Below the pieces are notes generated by a model that worked only from the letters and a program-made list of their open reading frames with translations, ran no database searches and was not told the DNA's origin. Below, piece by piece: positions 16,485-26,730 of a stretch of 64,000 bases of DNA. Every line of letters begins with the position of its first letter. The stretch's first letter is position 1. Made by a program: the position numbers and the translations under genes. This DNA comes from Chryseobacterium sp. GVT01B (GTDB lineage Bacteria > Bacteroidota > Bacteroidia > Flavobacteriales > Weeksellaceae): assembly GCF_019970045.1 (NCBI RefSeq), contig NZ_JAHXYI010000011.1:62001-126000 (forward strand). The letters are read 5' to 3'.

Positions 16485-18788
16485 ATGAAAAAACACTACT
16501 TATTATGGATGCTTTTCCTCCTTTCTGTTTACCAACTGAATGCGCAGACCTATTGTATTCCTACGGCAGGCGCAACCAGTCAAAATAACTACCTGAAAAA
16601 TGCAATTTTTTCTGACCAGGGGGCACTGTATTATAATGCCGCAGCATATCAGGCTTATACCGATAATTCATCTAGCCAGATGGTAACATCTTATCCGGGA
16701 GGAACAGTGAATGTTCATCTGGACTTTGTTGGCTCCGGAGTAAAATCCCATGTATGGATTGACTGGAATGCCGATGGGGATTTCGATGACTTTTATGAAA
16801 ATCCGCTGACACCATCCGCTTATACATTTGTTGATGATCAATTCTACATTCCTCCATCTCAGGCAGCAGGAATTTACAGAATCAGAGTGCAGAGCGGAAC
16901 ATCATTCCCCAATCCTGTGAATCCATGCGGTCCTAATAATTATGGTAATTTTGTGGATTTCAGCCTGAAGATAGATCCAACACCATCATGTTTTGTTCCT
17001 TCAACACTTACATCCAACAATCTGACAACCAGTACAGCAAATATTTCCTGGGCTGCTCCAGCAACAATACCCGGAAATGGCTATGAATATTATTACTCTT
17101 CATCCAATGTTGTCCCGAATGCTTCTACTCCTGCATCGGGAAGCACTACTTCTACTTCTGCTCCTCTCAGTGGCCTTGCATCATTTACTACCTATTACTA
17201 TTATGTAAGATCTGTTTGCAGCCCAACAGACAAAAGTGCATGGTCTTTAAGAGGAACGTTTACAACGAAATGCGATCCACAAACAGCGATGTTTGAAGAT
17301 TTTGAAAATGCTACAACAAGTGCAAGCTATACTCTAAGCTGTTGGGACAAAATTATTTCAGGAACAGGTTATCAGGCTATCAGTACAGGCAGTGGGATTA
17401 ACAGTTCAAAAGCAATGTATCAAAGTGCCAATGGTGCTGCCAATATGGTAATTGCTGTTCTTCCTTCATTTAGCAATGTAAATGCGGGTACTCACTGGCT
17501 CAGATTTAAGGCAAGAGTAAGTGGTACAACATCAGGGGTACTAGATATCGGTTATGTTACAAACGATACGGATGCTTCTACTTTTGTTAACATTCAGTCT
17601 GTTACTATTCCAAATACCGTATTTGATGGTTACGAATATTCCGTAACAATTCCTGCTACAGTTCCAGCTACAGCAAGACTGGCTATAAGACACGGAGGAG
17701 TACCTGCAACTGCAATATATTGGGATAATGTTTACTGGGAGCCAAAACCAACGTGTCTCACCCCCAATAATGTCATTTTATCTAATGCAACCAGTTCAAC
17801 AGTAAGTGCTGCATGGACTGCTCCAGCCACTACCCCTGCAATGGGATATGATATCTATTACAGCACAAGCAGCGCTCCGCCTACCTCATCTACCCCACCC
17901 AATATAACAGGTGTTACATCAAATCCTTATACTATTCAGGGATTAAATTCAGCAACAACCTATTATGTATGGGTAAGATCGAGATGCAGCGCTACAGACC
18001 AAAGTGCATGGAGCAATATTGCATCTGTATTAACACTTTGTGCGCCTGTAACTACTTTATCTGAAAATTTTGACTCTTATAATGCCGGGCTTCTCTCCAA
18101 TGCTCCATGCTGGGGAAGAATTACAACAGGAATAGCCAGCCTTAACATTAGCGGAAGCGGAGCGCTTTCCGGAACAAAACATATATTACAACGCAGCATA
18201 TCTGCAAATGATGTAACCATTGCGGTTCTTCCTGAATTCTCCAACATTAATGCAGGAACCCATTCTTTGAAATTTAATGCCTATTGCAGTGTCAATACCG
18301 GAAAGCTGGAAGTGGGCTATGTAACAAATCCTACAGATGCTTCTACTTTTACTGTGATTCAGCAATTAAATATTACAAACACTTCTTATACTCCGGCTAC
18401 CGGAACCAGCGAATATACCGTTGATATTCCGGCTACTGTTCCTGCAGGAGCCAGACTCGCTATCCGTAATACGTATGCTATTTCAAGCAACTCATTATAT
18501 TATTGGGATAATATTTCATGGACTCCTACACAGTCTATGGGGGTAAGCGATACAGCTATCAAATCGAAATCCAGCATCTACCCTAACCCTTTTACCGATA
18601 TCATTACGATTACTGAAAGTAAAAATCTAAAATGGGTAACTATTTATGATGCTTCAGGTAAAGTGGTAAGTGAGATCAAAAATTTTGATACTTCTATTTC
18701 ATTAAGAGATTTGCCTTCAGGTCTGTATTTAGTAAAAATGATTATGAAAGACGGTACTGTTCAAACCGTAAAAGCAATAAAAAAATAA
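16485..18788 (+). CDS. Secreted T9SS protein with GEVED, fibronectin-III and MAM-like domains
   Basis: The 767-residue protein has a signal peptide (MKKHYLLWMLFLLSVYQLNA), a GEVED domain at about residues 75-170 (SHVWIDWNADGDFDDFYENP), then two copies of a unit made of a fibronectin type III domain (about 172-262 and 424-518) plus a MAM/adhesin-like beta-sandwich (about 270-420 and 520-678). The end (SIYPNPFTDIITI ... LPSGLYLVKM) is a T9SS type A sorting domain, so it should cross the outer membrane by T9SS and be displayed or released. Its ligand is unknown. A strong terminator follows, so it is probably transcribed alone. Confidence 0.88.
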   Translation: MKKHYLLWMLFLLSVYQLNAQTYCIPTAGATSQNNYLKNAIFSDQGALYYNAAAYQAYTDNSSSQMVTSYPGGTVNVHLDFVGSGVKSHVWIDWNADGDFDDFYENPLTPSAYTFVDDQFYIPPSQAAGIYRIRVQSGTSFPNPVNPCGPNNYGNFVDFSLKIDPTPSCFVPSTLTSNNLTTSTANISWAAPATIPGNGYEYYYSSSNVVPNASTPASGSTTSTSAPLSGLASFTTYYYYVRSVCSPTDKSAWSLRGTFTTKCDPQTAMFEDFENATTSASYTLSCWDKIISGTGYQAISTGSGINSSKAMYQSANGAANMVIAVLPSFSNVNAGTHWLRFKARVSGTTSGVLDIGYVTNDTDASTFVNIQSVTIPNTVFDGYEYSVTIPATVPATARLAIRHGGVPATAIYWDNVYWEPKPTCLTPNNVILSNATSSTVSAAWTAPATTPAMGYDIYYSTSSAPPTSSTPPNITGVTSNPYTIQGLNSATTYYVWVRSRCSATDQSAWSNIASVLTLCAPVTTLSENFDSYNAGLLSNAPCWGRITTGIASLNISGSGALSGTKHILQRSISANDVTIAVLPEFSNINAGTHSLKFNAYCSVNTGKLEVGYVTNPTDASTFTVIQQLNITNTSYTPATGTSEYTVDIPATVPAGARLAIRNTYAISSNSLYYWDNISWTPTQSMGVSDTAIKSKSSIYPNPFTDIITITESKNLKWVTIYDASGKVVSEIKNFDTSISLRDLPSGLYLVKMIMKDGTVQTVKAIKK

Positions 18789-18797
18789 ATGTTGTCT

Positions 18798-18849
18798 CTG
18801 TCATTAAAAGCGGTGAAAATTTGTACGCCGCTTTTATGACAGTTTTTTA
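18798..18849 (+). terminator. Terminator after the GEVED protein gene
   Basis: CTGTCATtAAAAGCGG and CCGCTTTTATGACAG pair with one bulged base around a 14-base loop, followed by TTTTTT. Confidence 0.9.
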
Positions 18850-18867
18850 TCCCCTTAAACTTATTCA

Positions 18868-21800
18868 ATGAAAGACTTTTACTCTGTTTATAAACCTGAT
18901 ACAGCAAGGCATTTGTTTCCCACGTTCAAAAAATTTCTTTTTACCATTTTACTTCTGTTCATTGCCAGCAATCAACTTTTCTCGCAAAGAGATACTGAAC
19001 ATTGGTTTGCACCTATGATGTCCAGAACCAATGATTCCAATAAGCAGGCTTTATTTTTGTCAACAGATTCTATGGTGCCGTTTCCTGTTACTATTTATAA
19101 CAATAATACAGTGATTGGAACTGTGACAATCAGTAAGGGAAATCCGCAATCTTTTGATATTCCGATGGATAACATGATTACCGGGGCTCAATCAGAAGTC
19201 TTTAAGGTAACAGGACGAGGTCTTTATATAAAAGGAGAAAAGCCTTTCTTCTGTACTTTCAGATTTTCTACCAAAAGTCATGGAGAAATTCTTACCTCTA
19301 AAGGAAAGGCAGGAATCGGGAATAAGTTTTATGTGGCTTATGGACCTATTTCCAATTCTTCTTCTATCAATAATTTTACTTGTGGAGTTCTGGCAACAGA
19401 AGATAACACTGTGGTAACTGTTTCCAATTATGATTCTTCTGTTCAGTTTTCTAATGGTAATTCGGGAGCGTCTACTCCCTCAATGACCTTTATACTGAAT
19501 AAAGGACAATCTTACATCATTGAAGGCAGAGGAAATCAGACAGGAAATCAAAATGGTTTTATCGGGGCAAAAATTGAGTCCAGTAAACCGGTAACAGTTA
19601 CGAATGGAAATTTTAATGGACAAATCATCAACTCCAGTAATGGCAGTGATATTTTAATGGATCAGTCGATACCGGTAGAACGTTTAGGGGATGATTTTGT
19701 CCTCGTTAAGGGCATGGCTCCGATTGCATCGAATGTAGAGGGTGCTGTAGTAACCGCTACGGAGAATAATACACAGGTATATCTCAATGATGATGTGAAT
19801 CCGGTTGTCACACTTAACGAAGGACAGTTCTATCGGATCGGCTCTTCTTCTTACATGAATCAAAATAGTACCGGACATTATAACATGCACATCCGGACTA
19901 CCAAAAAAGTCTATGTTTACCAGCTGATGGCGGGAACAGCAACGTCATTTGTTGAAATCACCATCGGTGCCAATTATATTCCTCCACTCAACTGTTTTCT
20001 CCCCAAGAAAATAGATGAAATAGGAATGATCAATGTTTTACCTTATTACACAGCTATCACTCCTGTTGTAAAGCTCAATATTATCACTGAAACAGGAGCT
20101 ACAGTCACTGTTAACGGAATACCTTTAACAACTGCACAGGGACCTTTTCCTGTAACCGGAAATGCCAATTGGGTTACTTATTCTGTCCCGAATGTTACCG
20201 GTAATATTATTGTAGAATCTACTAAAGCTGTGACGGCCGGTATTGCTGCTGGTGAAGGAAATGTAGGATACGGAGGATATTTTGCCGGATTTTCTTCTAT
20301 CCCCGTCATTTCTAAAAAGAGTGGAGAATGTATTCCCGGAATGATACTGGAAGTAGATGACAGCTATGTTTCCTATCAATGGAACTTGAATGGAAATCCT
20401 ATCTCCGGAGCGACATCAAACTCTTATACCCCTACACAATCCGGAAATTATACAGCAACGGTATCTGTGGGAGGAAGCTGCCCACCTGCAACAACACCCG
20501 TTTATAAGGTATTCAGTTGTGTAACCCACACTACAAAATCTTTAACAATCTGTTCAACAGGAAATCCGGTAACGATCACTCCATCTTTTACCAATTCTTC
20601 TCAGGTTCCTGCGCCCGGCAGTGTACAAATCATTACTCCACCAACCAAAGGAGTTCTTAGTGTGAATTCTTCTACAGGGGTGCTTACTTACACAGCTAAT
20701 CCTGGAACAACTACTGATACATTCACTTATAAATTCTGTGGTAACGTTCCCGAATTTGCAGATTGTGAAGAAGTAAAGGTAAATATCACCGTACAAACGG
20801 TAACGGCAACCAATGCAGTCATCAAAACCTGTAATAGTAACGGAAGCGGAATTTTTGATCTGACTTCTGCCAATGTAGGCGGTCCTGCCGGAGCCATAAA
20901 AAAATATTATCAGACCCCAGCTGATCTGGCTGCAGGTATCAATGAAATTACCTCAGCCAATGCTTATGTATCTTCTGTTCCAAAGGATGTTTATGTAAAA
21001 GTATCAAGTCCTGAAGGATGTTTTACCCAGGCAAAGATCAGCCTTCAATTCAATCCGTCTCCACAAATTCAAAATGCTTCTTTAACTTCATGTTATATAG
21101 ATGCTGCTCCGGATAAAGGAAGTTTTGATTTAACCAAGGCAACAGTTACCAGCGAAACAGGAATTACCAAAGAATATTATAAAACCCAGCAGGATGCAGT
21201 ATCAGGAATCAATGCTATCCCGAATCCTATTGTCTATATTTCTTCCAGTGGAACAGTATACATTAAGGTGGTTAATACAACAGGATGCTACACTATTGCA
21301 GCAGTAAATCTTACTGTTACATTACCTCATCCTTCTTCTCTGCTTAAAGATCAGTCTATTTGTTTTAATTCTACCACAACACTGGATGCCGGACCGGGTT
21401 ATCAATCCTATGAATGGAGTACAGGAGCTATAACTTCTTTCATCTCCAATGCAGGTGTAGGAGATTACTGGGTGATTTTAGGACATGACAATTGTTTTAC
21501 GAAGCAGCATGTTTCTGTAAAAAAAGCCCCTGAAGCAGTTATCAAACAAATAGATTTCGACAATAATAAGGCAACACTCACTGTAACCGGTGGTAATCCT
21601 CCTTATTTATATTCCACTGATGAGGTCAACTGGCAAAGTTCAAACATATTTACAGGGCTGCCTAATGGTCAGAATAAGTTTTATGTAAAGGATTCTTATA
21701 ACTGCGAACCAATACAAGTAGAACTGACGGTTATCAATATCATCAATGCCATTACGCCTAACGGAGACAACGTAAATGATTTTATTTCCTACACAGAGCT

Positions 21801-22011
21801 TGCTTACAAGAAAGAGCTGTCCTTTACAGTACATGACAGATATGGAAACAATGTTTTTACAGGCACACGTTTCAACAATTATACATGGGACGGCATGTTC
21901 AATAATAAAAAACTGTTCACAGGAACTTACTGGTATGTAATCACCTGGAAAGAACCTGCTTTGAAAGATGCTGTCATCAAATACACTGGGTGGATCTTAC
22001 TGAAAAATTAA
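18868..22011 (+). CDS. T9SS type B-sorted surface protein with N-terminal IgGFc-binding-like domain (paralogue 1)
   Basis: The 1047-residue protein has a long-n-region signal peptide ending near LFSQ, then an IgGFc-binding-like beta-rich domain (about residues 45-470, beginning RDTEHWFAPMMSR). After it come Ig-like repeats, including a QWNLNGNPISGATSNSYTP unit, a cadherin-like GVLSVNSSTGVLTYTANPG unit, and two repeats of the IFDLTSANVGG type. The last 90 residues form a gliding-motility-type T9SS type B sorting domain (INAITPNGDNVNDFI ... YTGWILLKN). It is 87 bases from its paralogue with no terminator between, so the two may be co-transcribed. Likely a surface adhesin; the ligand is not known. 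Confidence 0.85.
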   Translation: MKDFYSVYKPDTARHLFPTFKKFLFTILLLFIASNQLFSQRDTEHWFAPMMSRTNDSNKQALFLSTDSMVPFPVTIYNNNTVIGTVTISKGNPQSFDIPMDNMITGAQSEVFKVTGRGLYIKGEKPFFCTFRFSTKSHGEILTSKGKAGIGNKFYVAYGPISNSSSINNFTCGVLATEDNTVVTVSNYDSSVQFSNGNSGASTPSMTFILNKGQSYIIEGRGNQTGNQNGFIGAKIESSKPVTVTNGNFNGQIINSSNGSDILMDQSIPVERLGDDFVLVKGMAPIASNVEGAVVTATENNTQVYLNDDVNPVVTLNEGQFYRIGSSSYMNQNSTGHYNMHIRTTKKVYVYQLMAGTATSFVEITIGANYIPPLNCFLPKKIDEIGMINVLPYYTAITPVVKLNIITETGATVTVNGIPLTTAQGPFPVTGNANWVTYSVPNVTGNIIVESTKAVTAGIAAGEGNVGYGGYFAGFSSIPVISKKSGECIPGMILEVDDSYVSYQWNLNGNPISGATSNSYTPTQSGNYTATVSVGGSCPPATTPVYKVFSCVTHTTKSLTICSTGNPVTITPSFTNSSQVPAPGSVQIITPPTKGVLSVNSSTGVLTYTANPGTTTDTFTYKFCGNVPEFADCEEVKVNITVQTVTATNAVIKTCNSNGSGIFDLTSANVGGPAGAIKKYYQTPADLAAGINEITSANAYVSSVPKDVYVKVSSPEGCFTQAKISLQFNPSPQIQNASLTSCYIDAAPDKGSFDLTKATVTSETGITKEYYKTQQDAVSGINAIPNPIVYISSSGTVYIKVVNTTGCYTIAAVNLTVTLPHPSSLLKDQSICFNSTTTLDAGPGYQSYEWSTGAITSFISNAGVGDYWVILGHDNCFTKQHVSVKKAPEAVIKQIDFDNNKATLTVTGGNPPYLYSTDEVNWQSSNIFTGLPNGQNKFYVKDSYNCEPIQVELTVINIINAITPNGDNVNDFISYTELAYKKELSFTVHDRYGNNVFTGTRFNNYTWDGMFNNKKLFTGTYWYVITWKEPALKDAVIKYTGWILLKN

Positions 22012-22098
22012 AGATTAATCTATACACAATCAATTGTAACAAAGCTTGCTTTCATGAAAAGCTTCATGCCTAATTTAATCTAATCTTCCTTAAAGCTT

Positions 22099-25000
22099 AT
22101 GAAAAGGATCTTATTTATTTTTATATTATTATTTGTCTCATCATCTGTTTGTGCACAAAGGGATACAGATCATTGGTTTGCTCCTATGGTTGCGAGCTCC
22201 TCGAATGGTTCTCCCAAACAGGCATTATACCTTTCCACAGATAGTACAACCCCGTTTCCTGTCAGTATTTACAATAACAATACCATGATAGGAACAGTGA
22301 CCATCAGCAAAGGAAATCCACAAACGTTTGATGTTCCTATGAATCTGATGATAGGACAAAATACAACCGATGCGATGAGTGTAAAAACAAGAGGACTTTA
22401 TCTTCACGGAGATCTTCCTTTTTTTGCCACATACAGGTTTTCGGAAATCAATCATGGAGAAATTCTGACATCCAAGGGAAAAGCCGGAATTGGAACCAAG
22501 TTTTATGCGGTGTATGCTCCATTGATGAACAATCAGCCTTCGCAAAATTTTTCCTGTGGTATTCTGGCAACAGAAGACAATACCCAGATCAAAGTTTCAG
22601 GATATGGTATGACAACATGGTTCTATAATAATTTTAACGGACTTACCCACCCCAGCATTACAATAACACTGAATAAAGGACAATCCTATATATTTGCCGG
22701 GTACGCTAATAAACCTGGCAACAAAGACGGGTTTATAGGTGCTAAAATAGAATCCACCAAGCCTGTATCTGTTACCAATGGAAATTATCATGGTCAGTTC
22801 GGAATGACACCTCCTTATAACGGAGAGGATATTATCATGGATCAGTCTGTTCCGGTTGAGCGTTTAGGTCAGGAATTTGTGCTTATTAAAGGAATGGGAA
22901 ACCTTCTTCCTGAAATTGAAGGAGCTATTATTGTTGCAACAGAGAACAATACAGAAATCAGGCTTAACAATAACCCAACACCTGTAATAACACTCAATGA
23001 AGGGCAATATTACAGAGTAAGTGCAATGAATTATGTACTCAATGGACCTTCTCATCACAATATGTACATCAAAGCTTCAAAGAATGTCTATGTCTATCAG
23101 TTGTTATCAGGTATTGCAGACAATGATGCTACGGAAGGGTTCAATTATATACCGCCTCTTAACTGTTTTCTTCCTACTGTTATTGATGAAATAGGAAAAA
23201 TAGGAGAACTTCCTTATTATACGACTTTCAATCCACCGCTCTTTGTAAAGCTTAATATTTTAACTCAGACAGGAGCCGGAGTTACCGTAAATGGAGTAAC
23301 TCCTCCCTCAACACAGGGACCTTTTCCTGTCACCGGAACTCCAAACTGGGTTTCATATTCAATTCCCAATATCTCTGGAAATGTTACTGTAACTTCTACT
23401 AAAGCTGTCACCGCCGGTATTATAGGAGGTAGTGGAAATCTTGGCTACGGAGGATATTTTGCAGGCTTCAATTCTATTCCGGTGATCAGCAAATCTGCCG
23501 GGGAATGTGTCCCTGGAATTGTTTTAGAAGTGGAAAGCGGTTTTGACCATTATCAGTGGAACCTCAACGGAAATCCTATTCCGGGAGCTAACGGTAATAC
23601 CTACACTCCTACTCAGGCAGGAAATCATACGGTATCCATCACGAAAAGCACGTGTACCCCTCTTACAACTTATCCTTACAAAGTATACAGCTGTCTTGTG
23701 AATACCGTAAAACCAATGAATGTCTGCAGTGCCGGTACACCTACGACCATCACTCCTGCATTCTCCAATTCTACACAGACTCCGGTACCGGGGACTGTTC
23801 AGATTATTATCCCACCTGCCAACGGCACTTTAACAGTAAACCCAACAACAGGAATTCTTACTTATACGGCCAATGCAGGAACAACCACTGATACTTTCAC
23901 TTATAAATTCTGTGGAAATGATCCTGATTTTACAGACTGTGAACAGGTAAAAGTAAATGTAACCGTTCAGCCTCTGATTTTAACGGATACTACTGTAAAA
24001 ACCTGCGAAACCAACGGAACAGGTATTTTTGATCTCACTACAGCTGCTGTAGGAGGACCAGCCAATGCCACCAGAAAATATTATCCTACTTTGGCTGATT
24101 TAAATGCCGGAACCAATGAAATTATCCCTGCCAATTCTTATCCGTCTGCAGCTAATGCCACGGTGTATGTAAAGGTAACAACGGTAGAAGGCTGTACAGC
24201 TAATGCAAAAATAACACTTCAGTTTTATCCGGCACCGAATGTACAGAATGCAACCCTCAACGGATGTTTTGTTCCAAGCAATCCTAATACAGGAACTTTC
24301 GATCTGACCACAGCTCTTGTCACTACCACAGCTCCTGTGACGAAGAGATATTATCCTACTCTTACAGATGCCACTAATGGAACGAATGAAATAACCACTC
24401 CTACTGCTTATATTTCTCCAAATACAACAGTTTATGTGAAGGTAATTACGGGTAATGGCTGTTTTGATTTTGCTCAAATTACTTTAACGGTGATTCCACC
24501 CAAACCCTCTCCTCTTTTAGTGGATCAGTATATATGTCCTGATGCAAGAACCACGCTGGATGCCGGCCCGGGCTATACCTCTTATTTATGGAGTACAGGA
24601 GCAACGACACCTTCTATCATTGCTTCCATAGGTAATTATTGGGTAATCCTGACTTCCAACGGATGTGAAACAAAACAGTTTGTAAAAGTAATGTCTGTTC
24701 CTATTCCCAAAATCAAGAAGATAGAAACCACAGGAAATACGGTTACCCTCACTGTAGAAGACGGCACACCTCCTTATCAGTATTCAAGGGATGGAATGAT
24801 GTGGCAGGATTCTAATGTATTCACTGGCCTTCCAAGAGGTAAAAATATTTTTTATGTGAAAGATTCCAGCAACTGTACTCCTGTAGAGACTCAGATCCTG
24901 GTTCCGAATCTTATTAATGCCATTACTCCCAACAGTGACGGCATCAATGACACCCTGGATTATTCGGAGCTTGGATTTTTGAAAGGTTTGAAGTTTGGTA

Positions 25001-25185
25001 TTTTCAACCGATACGGACAGCTTATTCATTCTTCGGATAAGAATAATAATTTAAAATGGGATGGTACCATCGGCGGTACTCCCGTGAACAGTGGTACTTA
25101 CTGGTATGAAATAAAGTGGATGGATCCGGATACCCAAAAGCTTGTTTCCTATACAGGATGGATCCTGGTAAAAAACAGGAATTAA
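22099..25185 (+). CDS. T9SS type B-sorted surface protein with N-terminal IgGFc-binding-like domain (paralogue 2)
   Basis: This 1028-residue protein is collinear with its upstream neighbour in every block: signal peptide (MKRILFIFILLFVSSSVCA), the RDTDHWFAPMVAS start of the IgGFc-binding-like domain, the QWNLNGNPIPGANGNTYTP Ig-like unit, a cadherin-like unit, two IFDLTTAAVGG-type repeats, and a type B C-terminus (INAITPNSDGINDTL ... YTGWILVKNRN). The tandem arrangement points to gene duplication followed by divergence. It would be exported by T9SS and fixed at the cell surface. Function beyond adhesion or binding is unproven. Confidence 0.85.
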   Translation: MKRILFIFILLFVSSSVCAQRDTDHWFAPMVASSSNGSPKQALYLSTDSTTPFPVSIYNNNTMIGTVTISKGNPQTFDVPMNLMIGQNTTDAMSVKTRGLYLHGDLPFFATYRFSEINHGEILTSKGKAGIGTKFYAVYAPLMNNQPSQNFSCGILATEDNTQIKVSGYGMTTWFYNNFNGLTHPSITITLNKGQSYIFAGYANKPGNKDGFIGAKIESTKPVSVTNGNYHGQFGMTPPYNGEDIIMDQSVPVERLGQEFVLIKGMGNLLPEIEGAIIVATENNTEIRLNNNPTPVITLNEGQYYRVSAMNYVLNGPSHHNMYIKASKNVYVYQLLSGIADNDATEGFNYIPPLNCFLPTVIDEIGKIGELPYYTTFNPPLFVKLNILTQTGAGVTVNGVTPPSTQGPFPVTGTPNWVSYSIPNISGNVTVTSTKAVTAGIIGGSGNLGYGGYFAGFNSIPVISKSAGECVPGIVLEVESGFDHYQWNLNGNPIPGANGNTYTPTQAGNHTVSITKSTCTPLTTYPYKVYSCLVNTVKPMNVCSAGTPTTITPAFSNSTQTPVPGTVQIIIPPANGTLTVNPTTGILTYTANAGTTTDTFTYKFCGNDPDFTDCEQVKVNVTVQPLILTDTTVKTCETNGTGIFDLTTAAVGGPANATRKYYPTLADLNAGTNEIIPANSYPSAANATVYVKVTTVEGCTANAKITLQFYPAPNVQNATLNGCFVPSNPNTGTFDLTTALVTTTAPVTKRYYPTLTDATNGTNEITTPTAYISPNTTVYVKVITGNGCFDFAQITLTVIPPKPSPLLVDQYICPDARTTLDAGPGYTSYLWSTGATTPSIIASIGNYWVILTSNGCETKQFVKVMSVPIPKIKKIETTGNTVTLTVEDGTPPYQYSRDGMMWQDSNVFTGLPRGKNIFYVKDSSNCTPVETQILVPNLINAITPNSDGINDTLDYSELGFLKGLKFGIFNRYGQLIHSSDKNNNLKWDGTIGGTPVNSGTYWYEIKWMDPDTQKLVSYTGWILVKNRN

Positions 25186-25234
25186 ATCAAATACAACTTC
25201 CTTATCAGGATTGTAATACTTTTTGTTTAAAGAG

Positions 25235-25263
25235 ACTGTCTCATTTTTTTGAGACAGTTTTTT
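25235..25263 (+). terminator. Terminator of the T9SS type B gene pair
   Basis: ACTGTCTCA/TGAGACAGT perfect nine-base arms surround a T-rich loop and are followed by TTTTTTATT. Confidence 0.88.
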
Positions 25264-25455
25264 ATTTATTCATCCAACATCAGATTCATATATTTCCCAT
25301 TAACAGGAAAAACATGACGAATTGACATCATTTATCTCATGGCATTATTTTCGACTGAAACACAAATAGTTTTCAAGAAAAGCTTTTATTTTTTATTAAA
25401 TTTAAAACTAAATAAGAAGGCGAATAGGCATTTAGCAACTGTATAATTTTGATGG

Positions 25456-26730
25456 ATGAAAAAAATACTTTACACTTTTATAATTTCTGTAATTGCGGTT
25501 TTAATCCTGAATAAAATTGTTTTTAAAGATATCCCTGAAAAAGAAAAACAGGAACTTCTGAAAGACGTCCAGCAATATAAACATCCTATAAAAAGTATTT
25601 CTATGGCATATCCGGACAACAGTGACCTGAAAGTACTGGATGCTGTGCTTAAAGACAACAGGATCGTCATGCTGGGAGAAAACGTCCATAGCGACGGCGC
25701 TACGATGCAGGCCAAAAGCAGACTCATCAAATATCTCCATGAGAATCTGGGGTATAACGTTGTATTGTATGAAACCGGACAATATGATACCTGGATAATG
25801 AATGAGGAAATGAAAAACCACAGTCTGAAAATTCCTTTGGCTTCCATAGGAGGATTGGGGCTTTTCGATTTCTGGTGGGACAACAGGGAAACTCAGCCTC
25901 TGATCAACTATTATCAGAAAACGAAAACCTCAGCTAGTCCGATAGAATTGGGCGGGTTTGACATTCAATTTTCCGGAATAGAGCTGTATGACAGACGTGG
26001 TAAGCTTTTGAAGGATTTTTTAAGTAAAAATTCGATTGACATTAAGCGATTTCCTCTTTTAAACAAAAATCTTAATCAGATCTCTAACTTTATGTATAAA
26101 GGGTTTGCCAAAAGAACTTTACCCGGAAATCAGAAAAAAGACTTCCTCAATGAGATCACCCGACTGGAACAGGTGGTTTCAAAGCTTGAAAAGACGACTG
26201 AAAACAGAATCTATACCCGGTATTTACATGATATGAGAAACAATTTCGATAAAACATGGAAATATGAACCGGGATCTATGCAAAGTATGCAGTTCAGAGA
26301 CTCTCTGATGGCCAGAAATCTTATTCATCAGATTGATTTTGTGTATCATGACCAAAAGATTATTGTGTGGTGTGCAAACCTCCATACTTTCGCAAGCCGT
26401 TACAGCAAAGATTATTTACCTCTGGGCGCTTATATCAAAAGTAAATACGGAAAGACTTCTTATATGGTTGATTTTTCGTCCTATGCTAAAGATAATAAAG
26501 CCGGAACTCCTATGGATAGGCCTGGAAAGCTTGCCATCGAGAATACGTTTCATGCAACGAAAACACCTTATTTTTTTATTGATCTCAGAAGTATTCCGGA
26601 AAGTTCTGTCCTGAAGAAAGAGTTTATATCCACCATTAACCAGGGAACAGATCAGAAAAAGGTCTGGGACCGGTTTTTTGACGGAATATTTTATATAGAC
26701 AACAATACTTTTTTAACCTCTCACGAATAA
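25456..26730 (+). CDS. Erythromycin esterase-like hydrolase with N-terminal membrane anchor
   Basis: The 424-residue protein starts with a hydrophobic segment (KILYTFIISVIAVLILNKIVF) that could be a signal anchor, then an erythromycin esterase/succinoglycan-biosynthesis-type domain. The family's GExxH motif is present as GENVH (Glu75, His78), with the following VVLYETGQYDTW, and a later WCANLHTF block that fits the second histidine region. Some family members open the macrolide lactone ring; most homologues have unknown substrates. The stop overlaps the next ATG by one base (TAATG), placing it in an operon with an ABC exporter. Resistance activity is plausible but not established, and the membrane anchor is unlike cytoplasmic EreA/EreB. 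Confidence 0.78.
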   Translation: MKKILYTFIISVIAVLILNKIVFKDIPEKEKQELLKDVQQYKHPIKSISMAYPDNSDLKVLDAVLKDNRIVMLGENVHSDGATMQAKSRLIKYLHENLGYNVVLYETGQYDTWIMNEEMKNHSLKIPLASIGGLGLFDFWWDNRETQPLINYYQKTKTSASPIELGGFDIQFSGIELYDRRGKLLKDFLSKNSIDIKRFPLLNKNLNQISNFMYKGFAKRTLPGNQKKDFLNEITRLEQVVSKLEKTTENRIYTRYLHDMRNNFDKTWKYEPGSMQSMQFRDSLMARNLIHQIDFVYHDQKIIVWCANLHTFASRYSKDYLPLGAYIKSKYGKTSYMVDFSSYAKDNKAGTPMDRPGKLAIENTFHATKTPYFFIDLRSIPESSVLKKEFISTINQGTDQKKVWDRFFDGIFYIDNNTFLTSHE

